In this document: piece by piece, positions 6,218 to 8,010 of the stretch
Layout: each line of letters begins with the position of its first letter
How positions within the stretch are numbered: the stretch's first letter is position 1
Position numbers and translations under genes: made by a program
Assembly (NCBI GenBank): GCA_016934645.1
Contig: JAFGSL010000071.1
Location: 1 to 8,010, forward strand
Source of the DNA: Anaerolineae bacterium
Lineage (GTDB): Bacteria > Chloroflexota > Anaerolineae > B4-G1 > SLSP01
Length of the DNA stretch: 8,010 nt
Direction: 5' to 3'
The notes under the pieces: generated by a model
The model's database searches: none
What the model saw: only the letters and a program-made list of their open reading frames with translations
What the model was told of the DNA's origin: nothing

Positions 6218-6283
6218 AACCGCGAGTCACGCGAATTTTCACGAATGATGGTAGATTTGTGTGGATTGGCGAGATTCGCGGTT
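6218..6283. repeat. Palindromic intergenic repeat built from ATTCGCG/ATTCGTG words
   Basis: The outer arms AACCGCGAGTC (6218-6228) and GATTCGCGGTT (6273-6283) pair over 11 bp with one G-T wobble. Inside, CACGAAT (6240-6246) pairs with ATTTGTG (6255-6261), also with one wobble, around an 8-nt loop, so the whole 66 bp can fold into a long imperfect hairpin. It lies 26 bp after the binding protein stop and 32 bp before the dehydrogenase start. I recall similar ATTCGCG/ATTCGTG palindromes as dispersed repeats in intergenic DNA of several bacteria, including Chloroflexota; that is memory, not a search result. It may act as a terminator or mRNA stabiliser between the two genes. Confidence 0.6.
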
Positions 6284-6315
6284 TGTTTTCAGAGAAGGTA
6301 AGTGGAGGATTTGTT

Positions 6316-7344
6316 ATGAAAGCTATGGTACTATCCAAGCTCTGCGATCTCACTAAAGATCAAACCCCCTTGACGCTGGCGGAGTTACCGGACCCCGTCC
6401 CGGGAATGGGGGAAATGCTGCTGCGGGTTTCGGCCTGTGGGGTGTGTCACACCGAGTTAGACGAGATCGAGGGGCGCACACCGCCACCGCATTTGCCGGT
6501 CGTGCTGGGGCATCAGGTTGTGGGGGAGGTCGTAGGGTGCGGACCTGGCGCTGAGGCGTTCGAGATTGGCGCGCGGGTCGGCGTGGGCTGGATCTACTCG
6601 GCGTGTGGGAAATGTACCTATTGCCGCTCCGGCAACGAGAATCTGTGCGCGGACTTCAAGGCTACGGGGCGAGATGTCAACGGCGGGTACGCGGAGTATA
6701 TGACTGTGTCGGAAGGCTTTGCCTACCGCATCCCCTCGTTTTTCACCGATGCCGAGGCCGCGCCGTTGCTGTGCGCTGGCGCGATCGGCTATCGCTCGTT
6801 GCGGTTGACGGGTATCCAGGATGGGCAGAATCTTGGCCTGATTGGGTTCGGGGCTTCCGGGCACCTTGTCCTGAAGATGGTGCGCTATCGCTACCCGGAT
6901 GTCAAGGTCTTCGTCTTTGCCAGAAGCGCAAGGGAACGCGCGTTCGGCAGGGAGCTTGGTGCGGTCTGGGCCGGCGACATCGCCGAGGAGCCGCCGGAGA
7001 AGCTGGATTGCGCCATCGACACCACGCCCGTCTGGAAGCCGGTCGTCGAGGGCTTGAAGCATCTTGCGCCCGGTGGACGGTTGGTCATCAACGCCATTCG
7101 CAAAGAAGACGTGGATAAAGAGGCGCTGCTGCGCCTAGATTATCCCATCCACCTGTGGATGGAGAAGGAGATCAAAAGCGTAGCCAATGTTGTCCGCAGG
7201 GATGTGGCCGAATTTCTGGCCCTGGCGGCTGAGATGCGCATCAAGCCGGAAGTGCAAGAGTTTGCTTTGGAAGAGGCAAACACAGCCCTGATTGAACTCA
7301 AGACGCGCAAGATTCGCGGGGCGAAGGTCTTGCGCGTCGAGTGA
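6316..7344 (+). CDS. Zinc-dependent alcohol dehydrogenase family protein (MDR superfamily)
   Basis: A 342-aa cytoplasmic medium-chain dehydrogenase, expected to interconvert an alcohol and an aldehyde or ketone with NAD(P). Catalytic zinc ligands are visible: C44 (CGVCHTEL), H66 (VVLGHQVVG) and C153 (APLLCAGAIGYRSL). Structural zinc ligands are C97, C100, C103 and C111 (ACGKCTYCRSGNENLC). The nucleotide-binding Rossmann motif is GFGASG (177-182). The second strand ends VFVFARS (198-204) with an Arg and no acidic residue, which may favour NADP(H); this is inference. GHQ instead of GHE, together with SVANVVRRDVAEFL and EEANTALIELK near the end, recalls the subgroup TIGRFAMs calls zinc-binding alcohol dehydrogenase family 2. 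The length is normal. I chose ATG 6316 because GGAGG (6304-6308) precedes it by 7 nt and MKAMVLSK is a typical MDR start; a GTG at 6259 in the same frame lies inside the palindromic repeat. The sequence looks more G+C-rich than the upstream genes. The physiological substrate is unknown. Confidence 0.93.
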   Translation: MKAMVLSKLCDLTKDQTPLTLAELPDPVPGMGEMLLRVSACGVCHTELDEIEGRTPPPHLPVVLGHQVVGEVVGCGPGAEAFEIGARVGVGWIYSACGKCTYCRSGNENLCADFKATGRDVNGGYAEYMTVSEGFAYRIPSFFTDAEAAPLLCAGAIGYRSLRLTGIQDGQNLGLIGFGASGHLVLKMVRYRYPDVKVFVFARSARERAFGRELGAVWAGDIAEEPPEKLDCAIDTTPVWKPVVEGLKHLAPGGRLVINAIRKEDVDKEALLRLDYPIHLWMEKEIKSVANVVRRDVAEFLALAAEMRIKPEVQEFALEEANTALIELKTRKIRGAKVLRVE

Positions 7345-7362
7345 CATTTACGGGTTTACTTT

Positions 7363-7425
7363 TTAGACAGGATTTTCAGGATTAGAAAAATTCTCTATCC
7401 TGTACATCCTGTGAATCCTGTCTAA
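7363..7425. repeat. ATCCTGT palindromic repeat between convergent genes, probable bidirectional terminator
   Basis: The arms 7363-7382 (TTAGACAGGATTTTCAGGAT) and 7406-7425 are reverse complements at 18 of 20 positions. The right side also holds three tandem 9-bp units of ATCCTGTNN at 7397-7405, 7406-7414 and 7415-7423. The element fills most of the 87-bp gap between the stops of the dehydrogenase (plus strand) and the RDD protein (minus strand). The flanks are TTTTTAGACAGG on one side and TCTAATAATG on the other. A terminator role in both directions is likely. Elements made of ACAGGATT/AATCCTGT words are, as I recall, common dispersed intergenic repeats in several bacterial phyla. Confidence 0.7.
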
Positions 7426-7431
7426 TAATGC

Positions 7432-7872
7432 CTATGCTTCGATTACATAGGTGCCGAACAGTTTGTCGTGCCAACCTTGTTGATAGTCATCCCACAGCAT
7501 CCACAGGAAGCCCAGGCCGAAGACCAGGTTGCTCAACCAGTACCCGATAACGGCACGTCCCACAGAACGCCAGAAGGAAGGCGGGTTCCAATCAGCGGTC
7601 ACAATTTTAATACCGAGCCACTTCTTGCCCAAGGTTTGCCCGCTGCGTGACCACATGATGGCGAAGTACAGGGTGCTGGCGATAAGAGCCCAGATCACGC
7701 CGATAAACGCGATGATAACGATCGCAAAAACGAATAGCTCTTCGTCCATGTCGCTTATAAACATCGGGGCTAGACCGCCCAGACATCCTGCTGGAACGCC
7801 AGCGATGAGTCCCACAATCACACTGTCAATCAGATAAGCAAAAAATCGTTTCCAGAAGCTCGCGTAAACCAT
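7432..7872 (-). CDS. RDD family integral membrane protein
   Basis: A 146-aa membrane protein of the RDD family, named after conserved Arg and two Asp residues. Visible hallmarks are the N-terminal WKRFFAYLIDSVIVG (R9, D16 in the first membrane segment), the central loop SGQTLGKKWLGIKIV (77-91) and the end QGWHDKLFGTYVI (132-144), with the conserved Asp at 136. Membrane segments are predicted by eye at about 12-33, 47-72 and 107-127. Family members are small three- to four-helix proteins of poorly known role; some have been linked to ion or proton antiport. The minus-strand ATG (complement of 7870-7872) is preceded by GGGAGGAG about 9 nt upstream, a strong ribosome-binding site. The 138 bp beyond the start (7873-8010) hold no gene and no promoter I would commit to. 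It is convergent with the dehydrogenase and appears monocistronic here. Confidence 0.9.
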   Translation of the reverse strand: MVYASFWKRFFAYLIDSVIVGLIAGVPAGCLGGLAPMFISDMDEELFVFAIVIIAFIGVIWALIASTLYFAIMWSRSGQTLGKKWLGIKIVTADWNPPSFWRSVGRAVIGYWLSNLVFGLGFLWMLWDDYQQGWHDKLFGTYVIEA

Positions 7873-8010
7873 TTTTTCTCTCCTCCCTGGTGATTTATCT
7901 CAACGGATTTACGGTTAGGAATTCACTATCAGTAGATCGCAATCAAAGGCCTCCAGGAATAGAAATGACCAGGGATAAACCTAAGCGCTGTTTGACCATT
8001 TCCCATAACC

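Noticed and set aside
6259..6315. In-frame GTG start giving a 361-aa dehydrogenase
   Set aside because: It lies within the palindromic repeat, has no ribosome-binding site, and adds residues not typical of MDR proteins. ATG 6316 has GGAGG at 7 nt and a typical N-terminus.
6457..7062. 201-aa minus-strand ORF and an overlapping plus-strand ORF at 6603-7118
   Set aside because: Both are shadow frames of the GC-rich dehydrogenase gene. Their translations are rich in Arg and lack family motifs.

Overview
The window most resembles a chromosome segment of a Chloroflexota bacterium of the Anaerolineae/Caldilineae type. This is inferred, not proven. The reasons are: large exported proteins carrying IPT/Ig-like and Asp-box domains, a Tat-exported family 5 solute-binding protein of a type I associate with that phylum, a short C-terminal tail (V/I-Y-L-P-L-I/V) on two exported proteins, and palindromic intergenic repeats built from ATTCGCG and ATCCTGT words.

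Layout. Positions 1-346 hold the 3' end of a family 1 (sugar-type) ABC solute-binding protein gene, followed by a strong hairpin at 387-420. Positions 421-760 are a gene graveyard: a promoter-like site, then a 52-codon piece matching the end of a PHP-domain phosphoesterase, joined to a piece matching the end of an ABC ATPase. Positions 761-1191 are AT-richer non-coding sequence with a good sigma-70-type promoter, a possible 28-aa leader ORF, a GC-rich hairpin, and three tandem 18-bp copies of a ribosome-binding site.

Positions 1192-3660 encode an 822-aa secreted protein with a signal peptide, an IPT/TIG domain, 13 Asp-box (BNR) propeller repeats and the YLPL tail. After 135 bp comes a 798-aa Tat-exported oligopeptide-type solute-binding protein (3796-6192) with an added Ig-like domain and the same kind of tail. 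No permease or ATPase genes for it lie in the window. A palindromic repeat separates it from a 342-aa zinc-dependent alcohol dehydrogenase (6316-7344). This is convergent with a small RDD-family membrane protein on the minus strand (7432-7872), and the gap between them is filled by an ATCCTGT palindrome.

How the genes relate. The two large exported proteins are the only pair with a visible link: same strand, adjacent, no obvious terminator between them, and the same tail motif 8-9 residues from the C-terminus. I infer that they share a surface-anchoring or export-processing route. The dehydrogenase and the RDD protein look like unrelated housekeeping or accessory genes. No complete, recognisable multi-gene system such as defence, CRISPR or prophage is present.
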